Source: Sinohyriopsis cumingii
Taxonomy: Eukaryota; Mollusca; Bivalvia; Unionida; Unionidae
Length of the DNA stretch: 64,000 nucleotides
Direction of reading: 5' to 3'
NCBI GenBank assembly: GCA_028554795.2
Contig: JAPYKE020000550.1
Span: forward strand, 1 to 64,000
Shown: positions 32,570 through 44,004 of the stretch, piece by piece
Numbering within the stretch: position 1 is the first letter of the stretch
Layout: each line of letters begins with the position of its first letter
Program-made: the position numbers and the translations under genes
The notes under the pieces: model-generated
What the model was told of the DNA's origin: nothing
The model's database searches: none
What the model saw: only the letters and a program-made list of their open reading frames with translations

Positions 32570-33955
32570 ATTCTGCGTCTTCTAAACTCTGCAGTAGCAG
32601 TTCAAGCTGTGACAAATACTCGCTTGGAAACTTCACATATACCTTAATTTTATCTGCATTGGTCTCTAAATCACTCACTATTTCTCCGACAACCCAAAGT
32701 GGATATCTATTTTACCCTTTTGTGATTTTCACTATTTGACTTAATTTACAAGATCTGCTAACGTGTGAGGTGTCGCTGCCAGTTCAAGATGGACCAGATA
32801 TCGTTCTGCTTCTAGTACATGTAACAGTTGGAAATCGGCAACGGAATAAGGTATTTTTCGATGCTATTTATTGATGTAATAATACGACTTGGCGATTTAT
32901 TTCCACGTTGAGATTTACTGGTTGGAAACATAAAATCTCGGTTCCTGGAAGGCCATTGACTCCAATACCTTCTTCGATATATTTTTCTCGATTATTCATT
33001 TTATCCAAAAGTTCCTGATATGTCTCTGAAGCCTCGACAAAGTTTTCTTGTGGAAGAACACTTCCTTTATTAAAAGTACTACTTAGTTTTTGTTCAATTT
33101 AATCCTGCGTGAAATTGTCCAGATGCGTGAATGATGCTACAGCGATATCTGAACTAATTTTTCCATAAACGTTATACATAATCACGTTAAAAGTTCTTCC
33201 ATTGCCTTGGGTGTTATCGGTGATGGACTATGTATAATTTTATTCCTTTCATCGATGTCGTTCACTACAGGCTAATTTCGGCGTTGTTGATGTCTACCGG
33301 CCACAAATAAATTGAATTGTTTACGCGAAGTGCTTGCACCGTTTGAATCACGATCGGCGTGTAAGTTCCTTCAACTTATATCTCGATTCACATAGAACGG
33401 TCTGAAGTTCCAAAATAGTAAACCTTCATCGATCTCGTGATCAGACAGGTACTCACTCCGAATCGCCTAGGGTTCTCTGACGTTGTTCCAGATGGAGGTG
33501 ACGACATGGAAAGATCGCTAGTCACTTGACCAGTCACTGATAAAATTCCAGATATCAAACAACCCGTTCTATCATAACCAGTGCCACATCTAGATCTGCT
33601 GACGAGACGACCGGAGAAGATACAAGAGGCAGTCCTGTTGGAGCTGGTAAACCATGCAAAATGTTTCCTCCATTGCAAATATTTCCTGTCATTTCTCCTC
33701 CTGTCAGCGAAAATTTTGTCTGTGCCAGTCTATTGACGTGCATGTATCGTATGGCGTTGGCATCCAGGGGTGGGTACCTTACATCGTCGAGATTGGAGAT
33801 ATTCCTTGACCGTTAATGTTGAGATTACTATACATGGAATCACCGCGCGTTGACCTCTCTGTCAGGCTCATCCTGACTTGCAAAAGAGTTGCCGCTTGAC
33901 CCGATAATAGTACCAAAGGAAGTCTAAAGACATGGTTTTCAGATACAATCGACTC
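32570..33955 (-). pseudogene. Virus-like fibre protein 3 (block B), broken
   Basis: The N-terminal part (33950-33780) reads VLLSGQAATLLQVRMSLTER and MYSNLNINGQGISPIS. After a frameshift, RYMHVNRLAQTKFSLTGGEM is followed by TGNICNGGNILHGLPAPTG, a very clear tail-fibre-type repeat. The usual DAxxKxYVD part seems replaced or lost. Downstream pieces include VNRDIS near 33370 and a C-terminal NRYPLWVVGEIVSDLETNAD then KIKVYVKFPSEYLSQLELLL (32700-32580). It is transcribed away from the packaging ATPase, with starts about 30 bases apart or overlapping. The fibre role is inferred. Confidence 0.55.
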
Positions 33956-33957
33956 AG

Positions 33958-34565
33958 GTGAAGGCTTCGCGGAGTGAATTATATATAGAAAATGAACATC
34001 ATTGGTTTCGACACGAAGGCGAAAACGACAGATCACTAACTTCATTTTTGATGCCGGATTACCATTATATGATCGTGAGTCTGACCGATAGTGGTAAAAC
34101 CAATTTTCTCATAAAGATACTCATGAACAACATGCTTAGCTACGACCTAGTGATCAAGTACACGCTCAATCTACACCAGGAAAAATACAGGACGCTGTAG
34201 GAGTCTGACGACATGGTCTCAGAAAACACGCCAGAAGAGTTTTCACCAGATGGATCGGATCGGATACAACCCGTAGAACTGGATTCTGACACGCACAAGA
34301 TCATTGTGTTCGACGATGCTAAAATCGACCGAGAGAACATGAACCGCATTTGCGAGTATTTTTCGCTCACGGGAAACAATCGCTGCAACATCCTACTACG
34401 ATGCGCCTAAATACATCCGACGTAACACTTGGTGTTTTGTACTGTGTTCAGGAATCGACAAGAGAGATATCGACGCGATCACGAGAGACAATTGTAGAGG
34501 TATCACCGAGAAAATAATTCAAAGACTGATATTCCACTGCGATGTCTGGATCCAAAGATGATTGT
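33958..34565 (+). pseudogene. A32/FtsK-like DNA packaging ATPase (block B), broken
   Basis: P-loop ATPase of the type that drives DNA into capsids of Polintons, adintoviruses and relatives. Visible landmarks are a Walker A-like loop SLTDSGKTN (the first Gly of GxxxxGKT is Ser), then LHQEKYRTL and a stop, Walker B-like HKIIVFDDAKI, then CEYFSLTGNNRCNILLR. After a frameshift at about 34400 comes SYYDAPKYIRRNTWCFVLCS, the expected sensor-like and downstream part, and DKRDIDAITRDN. Total length of about 200 codons fits the family. One stop (34198) and one frameshift inactivate it. The start at 33958 is the upstream-most ATG, and a shorter start at 34050 is possible. Confidence 0.75.
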
Positions 34566-34654
34566 ATGACGTTTCGCCGCGAAGCAGAAACGATCGCTGA
34601 AACCTATTGAAAAGGCGTTAATGAATTTTACATACCGGGTTAGAATATCAACAA

Positions 34655-35052
34655 TGTTCCAGGAAGAGTTTGTGTGGAAAACCTAGTAGTCTGGACAACA
34701 AAAATGTCAGCACTATGCCATTTGAACAAATTATCAATCGTCGTCAGCACGAGGACGTTCTTAAAATGTATATCGAGCAGTGGGTGGCGTTATGTCAGCG
34801 CATAATTGGGGACAAGATAGGTCAGCAGTCATTTCAGCCAGATGTCGCCGGGTAATGGCTCAAGCCTATTTTCAATAAACTCGATGAAGCTAAAACGGCG
34901 TACAATACGAAGAAAGATCAGTTGGTAGACACGCAGGAATCGACTCCTCCGCTCCCGAAGTTGAAGTTGCCGCGATGATGAAGCGAGCTAGAGCAGAACA
35001 AAAGGGAGGAGCCAGGAAGTCCGAACTGAAAAAAATGAAACAGAAAGATTAA
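34655..35052 (+). pseudogene. Block B protein after the ATPase, unknown, broken
   Basis: The frame 34670-34855 reads MPFEQIINRRQHEDVLKMYI then EQWVALCQRIIGDKIGQQSF, and after a stop continues LKPIFNKLDEAKTAYNTKKD. A frameshift leads to a Lys/Arg-rich tail (RARAEQKGGARKSELKKMKQ). It is a helical protein with a basic end, which could bind DNA. The family is not named. Confidence 0.4.
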
Positions 35053-35174
35053 GAAACAGCAGCATCACACCAAAAATCCAAAATATATAAAAATAAAATA
35101 AAAAAAGGAACCAGTCTTAAGTCAATGAAAAAGAGGAAGAAAGGATTCAGCTAAAAAACGAAACGTTTCCGATT

Positions 35175-35360
35175 GAGTTATAGGAAGAGGGAATGATAAA
35201 ACAACGTGAGCATGCTAAGATAACTGCCACTTTTGGTGATTTGGCGTTTTATACCGGTTAGTAGGCTCCTGCTGCGTTAAGACCTAAATGGTTTGAGTAT
35301 TTTATGAGAGATATACTTCCAGACATCAAAGAGCACGTGATCGTCCAACGAGAATAATCA
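35175..35360 (+). pseudogene. Block B small coding scrap
   Basis: It reads MIKQREHAKITATFGDLAFY, two stops, then KWFEYFMRDILPDIKEHVIV. The composition is gene-like. No family is recognised. It may be joined to the frames on either side by lost indels. Confidence 0.3.
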
Positions 35361-35394
35361 ATATAGAGCGGTAGCTGCTCGTCGCTTGGTAGGT

Positions 35395-35735
35395 TGTATC
35401 AACCAAAAGTACGCCTATACAGAAAAACCTGACAGAAGAGACCATGGGAATAAACCGTCCTCATGAGATTGAAATATGTCGCCAAGAAGAGGAGAAACCC
35501 AAGACGCAGATAAAAGACAAACGACTGGACAATGCGTTCATAAAGGAAAAGGCCTCCGCTACTACAAAAGTCCAACCGAGATCGTATCGCTGTCAACATT
35601 GATCATCGCTTCTAAACTAGCACGGAATATCGGTATGGCGATCAATAACAAGATGGGAATATCCTCAGTCATCTTCTTTATCACAAACTGGTGTCATAGG
35701 ATTAGTATCAGATTATTTACGTTGACCTGATTTAG
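35395..35735 (+). pseudogene. Block B coding stretch, unknown
   Basis: Gene-like pieces in more than one frame: KPKTQIKDKRLDNAFIKEKA at about 35495-35555 and SLSTLIIASKLARNIGMAIN within an open frame at 35476-35730. The reading frame is uncertain. No family is recognised. Confidence 0.25.
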
Positions 35736-35951
35736 TCACATGAACTAAAATAGAAAACTGTACTTTCAGTATATCGAACATGGCTGATGTTCGATTGAAG
35801 TTCGATCACTGAAAACAAACCAACAATCGTCGTACGAGATCGCGATGATCACCGCCGCATTAGTACATGCACCGTAGACTGGACATACAATATTCACATA
35901 TCAAAAAGTAGCCCTGAAAGAATCACGCGTTAGGCGACGTACAATCGTGGT

Positions 35952-36306
35952 TTAATTTTTATCCACGCTGTTTTCTTCCCTGCGAGAATCTCTTTCAGGC
36001 ATTGCAGAGAAAGCAGCTATGATTGCCTTCAAAGCATCGTCAGCCGGTGCCACTTGAGCAACCTCTGCAGCTGCAATGTTTTTGTAGAACAAACAAATGT
36101 TATCAAACTCATGCCCCAGTCGTTGCCGGAAACATCGTGTTAGCATCGCAGTTGTAAGAAACACGGCTGTCCAATCTTACCATGCAGGCCAAACACGCCC
36201 TTGAGAAAACTGCGGTGGCACTCAACGCCAGATCGGAATGACTTTTACAGGATCTTTCGAGAAAGTTAGGCGTACAAGAGACTACACCCGTTCTTAACGC
36301 AATCAT
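35952..36306 (-). pseudogene. Block B small helical protein, one frameshift
   Basis: The minus strand reads MIALRTGVVSCTPNFLERSC, continues to RVSYNCDANTMFPA, then shifts frame near 36115 and continues EFDNICLFYKNIAAAEVAQV with APADDALKAIIAAFSAMPER, ending EENSVDKN. About 115 codons in total, helical. Being on the minus strand just before the capsid-like gene suggests a separate small virion or regulatory protein. The family is not named. Confidence 0.4.
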
Positions 36307-36369
36307 GTCCGGTCATGTTTTAAAAATATTGTGGTGAGACATTTTCGTACGGACAGACACATTTTTTAT

Positions 36370-37736
36370 GGATTTTAATAACGGTGTTATTTTATAGCAT
36401 CACCATAACTTAGTTGCGTTATCATAACGTCGTCATGTATTTGAGGTTTACTCCCGATTACCTGTAGCTGATCGATGATACTCCCGTCGACGAATCGATG
36501 ACTGAATAAGAGTACGTAGAATACCAGGGCATAATCATCATCAATCTCAACGCGACCATGCATTGAGAAATAGGGACGCGTGACGAAGATGTGTGCCTGT
36601 TTCCCTATAAAGCCTTTCTGGAAGTCTGATCGAACATACAAACTGTGGCTTACGGAAGGGACTCAGGTCACGCTGCAGAACAACGGATGGTCGTTATTGA
36701 AGTCGGCACAGTATCAGCTGTACAATCAGACATTGAAAGAAATCAGTGGCCACTTACCCCAGACCAGCACCATCCTGAACCTAATCATGTTCATCGATGA
36801 CTACGTGCTATCGTGCGCCACCAATATGTGGTGGTTCAGAGATATAGCTATGGTAGTTGCAGACAGTACATAATTCGCCAGTAACAATCAGATGCTTCCC
36901 TTGGAGGTTATAGGTAATGCGAATGCGGTCAACAGAGTGAATTTCAGAGCCAATATTGCTTCGGCAAATAACAACGTGGAATTCGAAGCTCGACACTTTA
37001 ACAGCGATTCAGGCCACAAAGATCTGCATGATGCGTCTATTCAGCAGCATGTGCAAGGGTATCTGAACTACGTTCAGTTACGTAAATCATACGCTGGTGA
37101 TGAAAAGATATTCCGCCGAACAATAGATGTACAGATCAACAGTTCCAGCCAATGGTCGTGTAATCATGCAGTGGCTGTGGATGCCCAAAATTACTCACTT
37201 ACTCACTCGACGGCTCACATATTCGAGGTTGAATTTACTTTGACTATGTTCACCAAACGACCTTACTTGGAACAAAAAATAACTTACAAGCAACAGTTTT
37301 CCACGAAAAACACCACCATATCGTAGACACCAATCCAGTCAGCGAGCTTCCCTGGCCTGTGTTCGACGTGGCTGTTTGTGGCATGACCAGTCGACTACAT
37401 CAGAAACAAGCACATACTTGACCATCTTGAGCTGTTTCGTCTTCAAGTCCGCATCGATTCAAGGCAATATCCAGAGCGAGAACTCGATTCTCGCGCATAT
37501 ATGACGCTGATGAAAGCCATGCAGAAGTACCAGAACGTGGACACGGGCACGCATATATCGCTGGTCGATTTCGCTAACTTGTATCCCGTCTTCCACTAAG
37601 ATGTTTTCAAACATTTTCGAGCGACTCAAAGATTGCCCCGCCGACATCGAAATCCACTGGACCATTATTAATCTAGTCTGTAATTACTTATGTTATGCTC
37701 TGGTGACGTCAGACCAATTCATGACGCTGGACCTGC
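36370..37736 (+). pseudogene. Capsid-like protein of a second family (block B), broken
   Basis: Landmarks in order: TQVTLQNNGWSLLKSAQYQL, ILNLIMFIDDYVLS, the motif NMWWFRDIAMVVAD (36820-36870), and a long beta-rich part, VQGYLNYVQLRKSYAGDEKI. After frame changes come RAYMTLMKAMQKYQNVDTGT, HISLVDFANLYPVFH with an immediate stop, then ERLKDCPADIEIHWT and YALVTSDQFMTLDLLNGKMN. This matches a family common in invertebrate genomes with a WWFRDTA motif and a LYPLFVFDVSK / ERLKNS-DI end, which I take to be a virus structural (capsid-type) protein. It is unlike the capsid gene of block A. Usual length is about 430 codons, as here. Function is inferred from family and neighbours. Confidence 0.65.
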
Positions 37737-37751
37737 TCAATGGAAAAATGA

Positions 37752-38072
37752 ATGCAATCGTCTAACCACCACCAGGCAGTTCAAACAATAAATATCCTGT
37801 ATAAGCATTGTCGAAGAACATTTGTCCAAGCGTCGTCGAACTACTCGCGATGGTGGCTCCATTGCCAGCGCGATCATTCCCTTCGTGAACACCATGGTGT
37901 CATGGCGCCAAAGCTGTTTGCATTTGTTCTTGCTCCACTGGGACTTGCTGAGGAGACAGGGATCATCACTGGAGCCACACATAAAGCGGTGATGGGAAAT
38001 GGAGTTACCCATAGAAGAAACGTGCCATGGTGACATCAATTGACTATCTAAATAAGTCCGTTATAAGAAAAC
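37752..38072 (+). pseudogene. Block B small basic protein, broken
   Basis: The start reads SKNICPSVVELLAMVAPLPA in one frame. The end, in another, reads SIDYLNKSVIRKRKN. It has a hydrophobic N-terminal region and a short basic C-terminus. Its place between the capsid-like gene and a virion-associated protein suggests a minor virion protein, but there is no firm family match. Confidence 0.35.
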
Positions 38073-38099
38073 GAAAAAACTAATAGCAATTACGTTAAC

Positions 38100-38520
38100 A
38101 CAATGGCTTAGATTTAACTTTGTCACCGCGGCAGAAGAAAAGTATTACTGTGGCGGCTACACACAAAATACTAATTTAGATCAGGCTTAAAGCGTCACAG
38201 GTCCTAACAGCCACATGCTCTAACAGAAGCTAAACATGATGCTGTACGAAAAGTAATTGTTCTCCATTTGTCGGCATCACAGCTGTCCAAACAGGGAGGA
38301 TTTATAGCACTCATATTAGCAGGAATCGTTGTGACATTACTTCCAGAATTGCTCGGCATCGGAAAATGACTCCAACTTCCTGGAACCACGTGAAGTAATG
38401 GACTTTCTAGCAGGAGAAGAAAACAGGTTTCAACGCGAAAAACAAAGTTTCCGTCGCTGTCCTTTATCGACTTCAAAGAAGAATTAGTACCAAGCAATGG
38501 AAATGTGTAATTTCTAAATA
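38100..38520 (+). pseudogene. Adintovirus-like small virion (condensin-type) protein, broken
   Basis: The plus strand reads MLTEAKHDAVRKVIVLHLSA then SQLSKQGGFIALILAGIVVT and LLPELLGIGK, followed by PGTT and later FPSLSFIDFKEELVPSNGNV. This repeats the L-x-KV-x-xVxLxLSxSQL-x-x-GGFI phrase, then a hydrophobic segment and a proline/glycine region. Small proteins of this kind are encoded in adintoviruses and Polintons, where they are compared with adenovirus core and pX-like proteins. An earlier weaker repeat, SPRQKKSITVAATHK, lies at about 38125. Stops and frameshifts show it is dead. The plus strand is chosen because these motifs are readable only there. Confidence 0.6.
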
Positions 38521-39677
38521 TCAACTTCCTGAAGAAATGACCCCCGGCGAGAGCTGCATGATTAGCCTGCAAAGTTATTACGATGAACATGACACTGAGT
38601 CTCTGTCGTGCACGCCAGCCCCTCGAAGCTATATCGGTTGAAACCCATCTTTGAACACCTTATTACTTCGTCAATTAAAATAAACTGGTATGTTTGGTGA
38701 TTCCAAATTTGGCCTAAACATACACATTATTTCCTTCTTATCATTTCGAAAATATAAATTCCAAGCGAAAATTTGAATCATTTATAATTCTGCAAATCAA
38801 GGTGAAAATGGTATCTGAAAACTACTTTTGATATCTCAAGTTTTGAGGTGACTTCATTGACTCTATACATTCAAAGGACTTTTCAAACGAAAAGCGGAAT
38901 CAAAATGTATTCTCACCAAATTGAAATTACTGTTTGAAAGACTTATTAAAGAGACAAGGTTATCTTAATATATTGATGACTCAACAGGCATTATAATGTT
39001 ATGAAAAATAAAAAACAAACCACTTTAATTGCAATAGAGAATGGAAGTTTTGTTCAAATGTTAGGCTTTGGTAGGAGAGAATAGCGGTATAAGTCGGTAA
39101 TTTACTAATCGGGAAGTTCGTTCTTGTAAATTCATTGGCGATAAACAAGGGTGGCGGTATAACACAGACATTAGAAAAAAACATTTACAGTTGCCATTGA
39201 TTAATTTATTTTAACCTTGGGAAAACAAAACTCCATCGCACTCAAAAGAATGATTACATATCATATATTTATCTGAAATGATTAATTTTTTTCACCTATC
39301 TAGGTGTCACTTCAAGTCATCTTTGTCCTTTTTAATACTATTAACACATTACTGTCGCTTGATCCCAAATGTTCTTCATAAACAATGATATTCAGATATG
39401 TTTTAGTGAAATTGCTGAAAACAAAACTTAGAACATTTTTTAATTCGCCGTGCTACCCCCTTTAGTTTTAGCACTGTGTATGAAATGATACCTAACAGTT
39501 CACTAGTCAAACCGTTGAACACAAACTTGTACTTTTATTCGACCTACTTTATAGAAAAAGAAAATGCATGGTCATTATTTGATTTTAGTCTACGTTTATA
39601 TTATCATTTTCATTTGTATGAATTATTCAATTTAAGAAATGAAACAATGTTGTGTTGACTAAGTTTGTTGCAGATTG

Positions 39678-39729
<52 letters not shown>
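39678..39729. repeat. (GA)n microsatellite
   Basis: About 26 uninterrupted GA units. Confidence 0.95.
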
Positions 39730-39731
<2 letters not shown>

Positions 39732-40141
39732 CACCAGTATAATTAATATATTAGAGAATGTTAATGTGTTGCAAGCGTGAATCGACCAGAGTTTAACATC
39801 ACTTGTCGCCCTACCTATTATGAAGCTTTGTTAAATCCAGATTGCCCAGGTAGAAGGGAAGTAGGAAAGTTCCCGACCATCTCAAATCACGTTCTTTAAC
39901 TTCAATAAATCCTTTCTGGGTTTAAGTGCATTACCGAAAGGTATGGATGCTCGTTTATGAGAATAGGTCGTTTTGTGATTTTCCATGTCTTACGGCAATG
40001 TGAGAATTTAAATCACGTGCACGGGTCTAAAAGGAATTGTTCAAATTTCAAATGAGCGGAACACATACATACACAACCACATACATAGTTATATTTAAAT
40101 TTTTACATTCACATGAAAACACATAACTTTTCTATCTATCT

Positions 40142-40142
40142 A

Positions 40143-40206
<64 letters not shown>
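40142..40206. repeat. (AAAT)n and (TA)n microsatellite
   Basis: About eight AAAT units run directly into about sixteen TA units, then a GAGAGA-rich patch. Confidence 0.95.
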
Positions 40207-40207
<1 letters not shown>

Positions 40208-40469
40208 CAAGAGAGAGGGAAGAGAGAGAAAAAGAGTTTGGCTATATGTTAGATTTAGAATAATTGGTAAAACAAAGAGGTGAATAAACTGCGAACATTG
40301 CTGGAAGTTACTTCCTCAAGTCTTTAGTTTGGAAAAGCGAAGGTAGTGAAAATGAAATCAACCAACTACTAATTCTCCAATTAGATCTCTACAACAGACC
40401 TATGAACTAACGGTTGAACAAAGTCACTCCGTTTAAATTCCTGACGAAATGGAGATGTTTTTGTTGTTG

Positions 40470-40722
40470 CCGTTGTTGTTGTAGGGTTTAACGCCATTTT
40501 TCAGCTCACGATAGGCTATACATGGCGGATAGTATTGGTGGTGGTGGAAGAACCCGGGAAAACACCGGAAAGAACCACCTACCCACGAGAAGCTACTGGC
40601 AAGCGTTTTCACATACCCAAATTGGCTGAATCCGAGACTCGAACCCACGCAGACCGAGATGAGATGGCAGTGATCCGTAACGGAGAACGCTTTAGACCAC
40701 TGGGCCACTCAGGGCCCCCCAA
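40470..40722 (-). mobile_element. tRNA-headed SINE
   Basis: Read on the minus strand it begins GGCCCTGAGTGGCCCAGTGG, with A box TGGCCCAGTGGTCTAAAGC and B box GGGTTCGAGTC in tRNA spacing. The body has GGTGGTTCTTTCCGGTGTTT followed by CCCGGGTTCTTCCACCACC, then GAGCTGAAAAATGGCGTTAA and ACCCTACAACAACAACAACG as a simple tail. This architecture and wording are those of tRNA-derived SINEs common in mollusc genomes. It looks fairly well preserved and is the best clue to the host group in the window. Confidence 0.85.
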
Positions 40723-40739
40723 AATGGAGATGACAAATT

Positions 40740-41352
40740 GATGGAATTAACCTTTACTGAAACGATCCCATTAGAAAGTGACGTACACAAACCACTGAGT
40801 AGTAAATAAGACGAGGGTTTTAAGAAGAATCTTCCCGTTATATGTCGATGTAGCGTTTTTTAAAGAGCAATGATGTCAAATTATTTAGCTATACAAAGTA
40901 TAATGCAACAACATGAAGAGTTAGATGGAATACAATCTAATGTGTATATATTAATAACTGATTTCATTTTCAACTACAACATTTACAACAAACAAATGTA
41001 AACACATATATATAATATATTTAACTATATCGTGTTCAACTTTGGCATTTTTAATAAGCGTTGTTCTGATTAGCAATCAGCCACTCTTGACTTTTGATGG
41101 TAATAATCTTACTATAACCTTAATTTCCTGTCCTTATATGCTAAACAAACAACAGTGAAGTGCAAAAGCCATGTTTAACGTATTCAAATAACACAAACAA
41201 TGCCTATAACATGCTATATATTTCATCACAAGCGAATGTTCAAATGATTATATGAACCAAATGAAAATGAGTCAAGTTAATGTTAACGTTTTGTTCATTC
41301 CAACGTTTAAGTTGTGACAATATTAGCAACAATTCTGACGAAAATTAGATTT

Positions 41353-41445
<93 letters not shown>

Positions 41446-43680
41446 GTGCGTGTGGGGGTGGGGTGGGTGTAAGGGTGTAGCTCATCAATGAGCTATTACA
41501 GCTTACTTTCTTCTACATAGATTTTAAAGGCCTTTTATTTTTATTTCACATTTTGGCGTATCCCATATACTTATATGGGATCATCTATTAAAAAAAGGGT
41601 CCGACGTCAACAAAATTGAATGGCTGCTGGTACAATTCATGCTTTTTTTCATTCTCCTGCTTTAAAGTATGAATTCAACACCATGACACACAGTGTCGCT
41701 TGATAATAAAGCAGTTATCAAATATTCATAGTTGATGTATGGACTTTGTGTACAGGTATGAATGTAAACGGACATTAAAACAATTGCAAAATCTATTTTT
41801 TAATCAAAGTAACTGTAGAGCTAGTGATTCCATGGTACAAGTTTCCAACCCCAGTTTTAGATATGATATTTGGATATTTATGTTTGGGAGTCATATTGTT
41901 GGCACTTATTTGCACACAGCCACACCCCAATAGAGATGTCCAAAAATCTCAAATAAGACGGAAATGTTCAGTGAAAGCTCGGAATACTAATTCCCGAATC
42001 ACTACATTTAATTTATAGTAAAAAGTATACATTGCAGATAATTGATTTCATTGCAAACTTGTCCATATGTTTTCCACAGCCTCCGTTATAACCTTGCCAA
42101 TCTCGATGTCAACAGTATTAATGTCACTGTCACTGTTCCTAAACAAATATTCTCCTTAGAGATATTTTGCACAATAGAATCAACGTTACCAGTTATACTC
42201 TTGCGATATTTTTAACATATAGGTTTCTTTTACCAGAAAGAACATTTCCATTTGTGGCATAAGGAGTTTCAAGATCAAAATCATTGTTCATTAAAAATAA
42301 AATTTCCCTTTGCATTATATTTTTTTATATAAAAGTACACCTTTTCTTAAATCAGTTTCAGCAAACTATATATTGACAGACAACATGTGGACTACTTGTT
42401 TAAATAATCAATTACACATGTAAAATGCCTTTATCTTGCGATTGTGCTATTGTGAAATCTAAAAGATGCTACATGTTTTACGTTATAGTGTTTGCTGATT
42501 AGTATGATTCAATTTTATACAAATATACTTTGCAATTTAACTTAATCTCAAACGTTGCCGATTTGACTTCCTCTTTAGTGGTAGTACAGATAGAAATATG
42601 ATAAAAATCATAATTTAGATCTAAAAAAGATGCAGCCATTTTTATAATCAACAGTTCGCTGACCTCATTTATTTAGCCAAACCGCCATGAAAGATGATTA
42701 TACGTTTAGACGGATTATCTATTTGTAATCAAATAATTTAAATTATTGCATCTTTTTTTTTTTGGCTGGATTGTACATTATAAGGATTCCAATATAAATG
42801 TATTTCACCTAAAATTAACTTTATTACAAAGATTTATATTTCAGTGCCTTAATTTCGTCTATGCCAGTACTTTTTATTTAATTTTTATATCCTCTGTCTC
42901 TAATACTGAGAGTAATCTTGAGATATAATTTCTTAAAATAAATTATACATGTTTTTTAAAGGGTGTTAACATGACATATAAACTTATAAACACAATTTCG
43001 CATATAGCAGTACATACAAACTCTGAGGCAAGTCATGAAACCAGGCGAAACACAGACATATAACTAATCCAGTACTACCTTGATAACACAAATCTGTCAA
43101 ACTACTACTTGCTTTTAATGCAAATAAATTAATAATATGTATAAAGCTAGAAAAATATCAATCTATGTAATGCGTGAACAGTGAATGGTTATTTTTCAGC
43201 ATTAATCCTTCAAATAGCCGACCTCGTATGATTTGTCACCAAATAAAATCCTTTAATTAAAATCGCAAGCACTATTTTGATTAGAATGTGCAAGCCAATT
43301 CAGTTTGCCTAAAAATGAATCAATGTGTCGTATGTTCCTTTTATTATGTTTCCTGCTTTTTTCGGTCTGGGCTTGTGCATTGTCTTCATTGTATTTGTAG
43401 ATTTAATGAGCATCGTCCATGCCAAACGCATTTCATTTGTCTACGAGATGGCCTCGCCTGCAAACTGTATAAGACGATGCGGGATTTTCAAGGCTTCAGT
43501 GTGGTTGTTATATTCGGATGGATGAAGATATATAAAATCTTGCTTTGCTATCGCTTGAAATCACTTGACCAGAATTGCACAATTACCTTGCTCAAACTAT
43601 ATTTTGGCATCTCGTAGAATTGACGAATATAGCTCACAGTATCTTGTTTATTGAAATGGGCTGGACAATAGTATCCCGAG
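40740..43680. other. AT-rich stretch, no gene seen
   Basis: Only short AT-driven frames. It contains a (TA)n microsatellite at 41358-41443 followed by a G-rich GTGGGGGTGGGGTGGG patch. No RNA gene or transposon domain was recognised. Confidence 0.4.
41358..41443. repeat. (TA)n microsatellite
   Basis: About 42 TA units, ending in a G-rich patch on the plus strand. Confidence 0.95.
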
Positions 43681-43689
43681 GTCTCAGTT

Positions 43690-44004
43690 CTAATAGGACC
43701 TGAGATAATGGACTTTTCCATTTCGAAGATCAGTCACCGTGAAACTGTCTTGTCCTACACTTTTTTGGAAAAAAATTGTTTCCAACTGCATCAAACGTTT
43801 CATTGATCTCTGATGTATGCTACCAGCCAAAGAATTTTTTGCAAGATGCGATTGAAAGGTAACTTCAACTGAAGTTGAATAATCAAACGAAATATCAAGG
43901 ATTACTCCGTTCTCTCCGTAGCGGATAAGATATTTACTACTGTCATCCCTTTCCTCAGCGATTACCGTATTTCCGATCATTTTAACCCCCAACACTAGGA
44001 CCAC
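43690..44004 (-). CDS. Hypothetical protein or exon, 104 codons
   Basis: Open minus-strand frame reading IGNTVIAEERDDSSKYLIRY, then VTFQSHLAKNSLAGSIHQRS and QDSFTVTDLRNGKVHYLRSY. The frame stays open upstream of the first ATG and starts with a hydrophobic stretch (ILSVVLVLGV), so a secreted protein with a lost or spliced start is possible. Composition is more gene-like than in its surroundings. No family is recognised. Confidence 0.3.
   Translation of the reverse strand: MVLVLGVKMIGNTVIAEERDDSSKYLIRYGENGVILDISFDYSTSVEVTFQSHLAKNSLAGSIHQRSMKRLMQLETIFFQKSVGQDSFTVTDLRNGKVHYLRSY

Larger units (their letters stand above)
38640..40460. other. AT-rich DNA after block B, no gene seen
   Basis: Composition returns to host-like AT-rich sequence at about 38640. 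No adenovirus-type protease or terminal inverted repeat was found here, so block B ends abruptly or is truncated. Confidence 0.4.

Noticed and set aside
38204-38590. Minus-strand open frame of 128 codons at the end of block B
   Set aside because: The plus strand carries the recognisable LSASQLSKQGGFI phrase of adintovirus-like virion proteins, so this is an antisense shadow.
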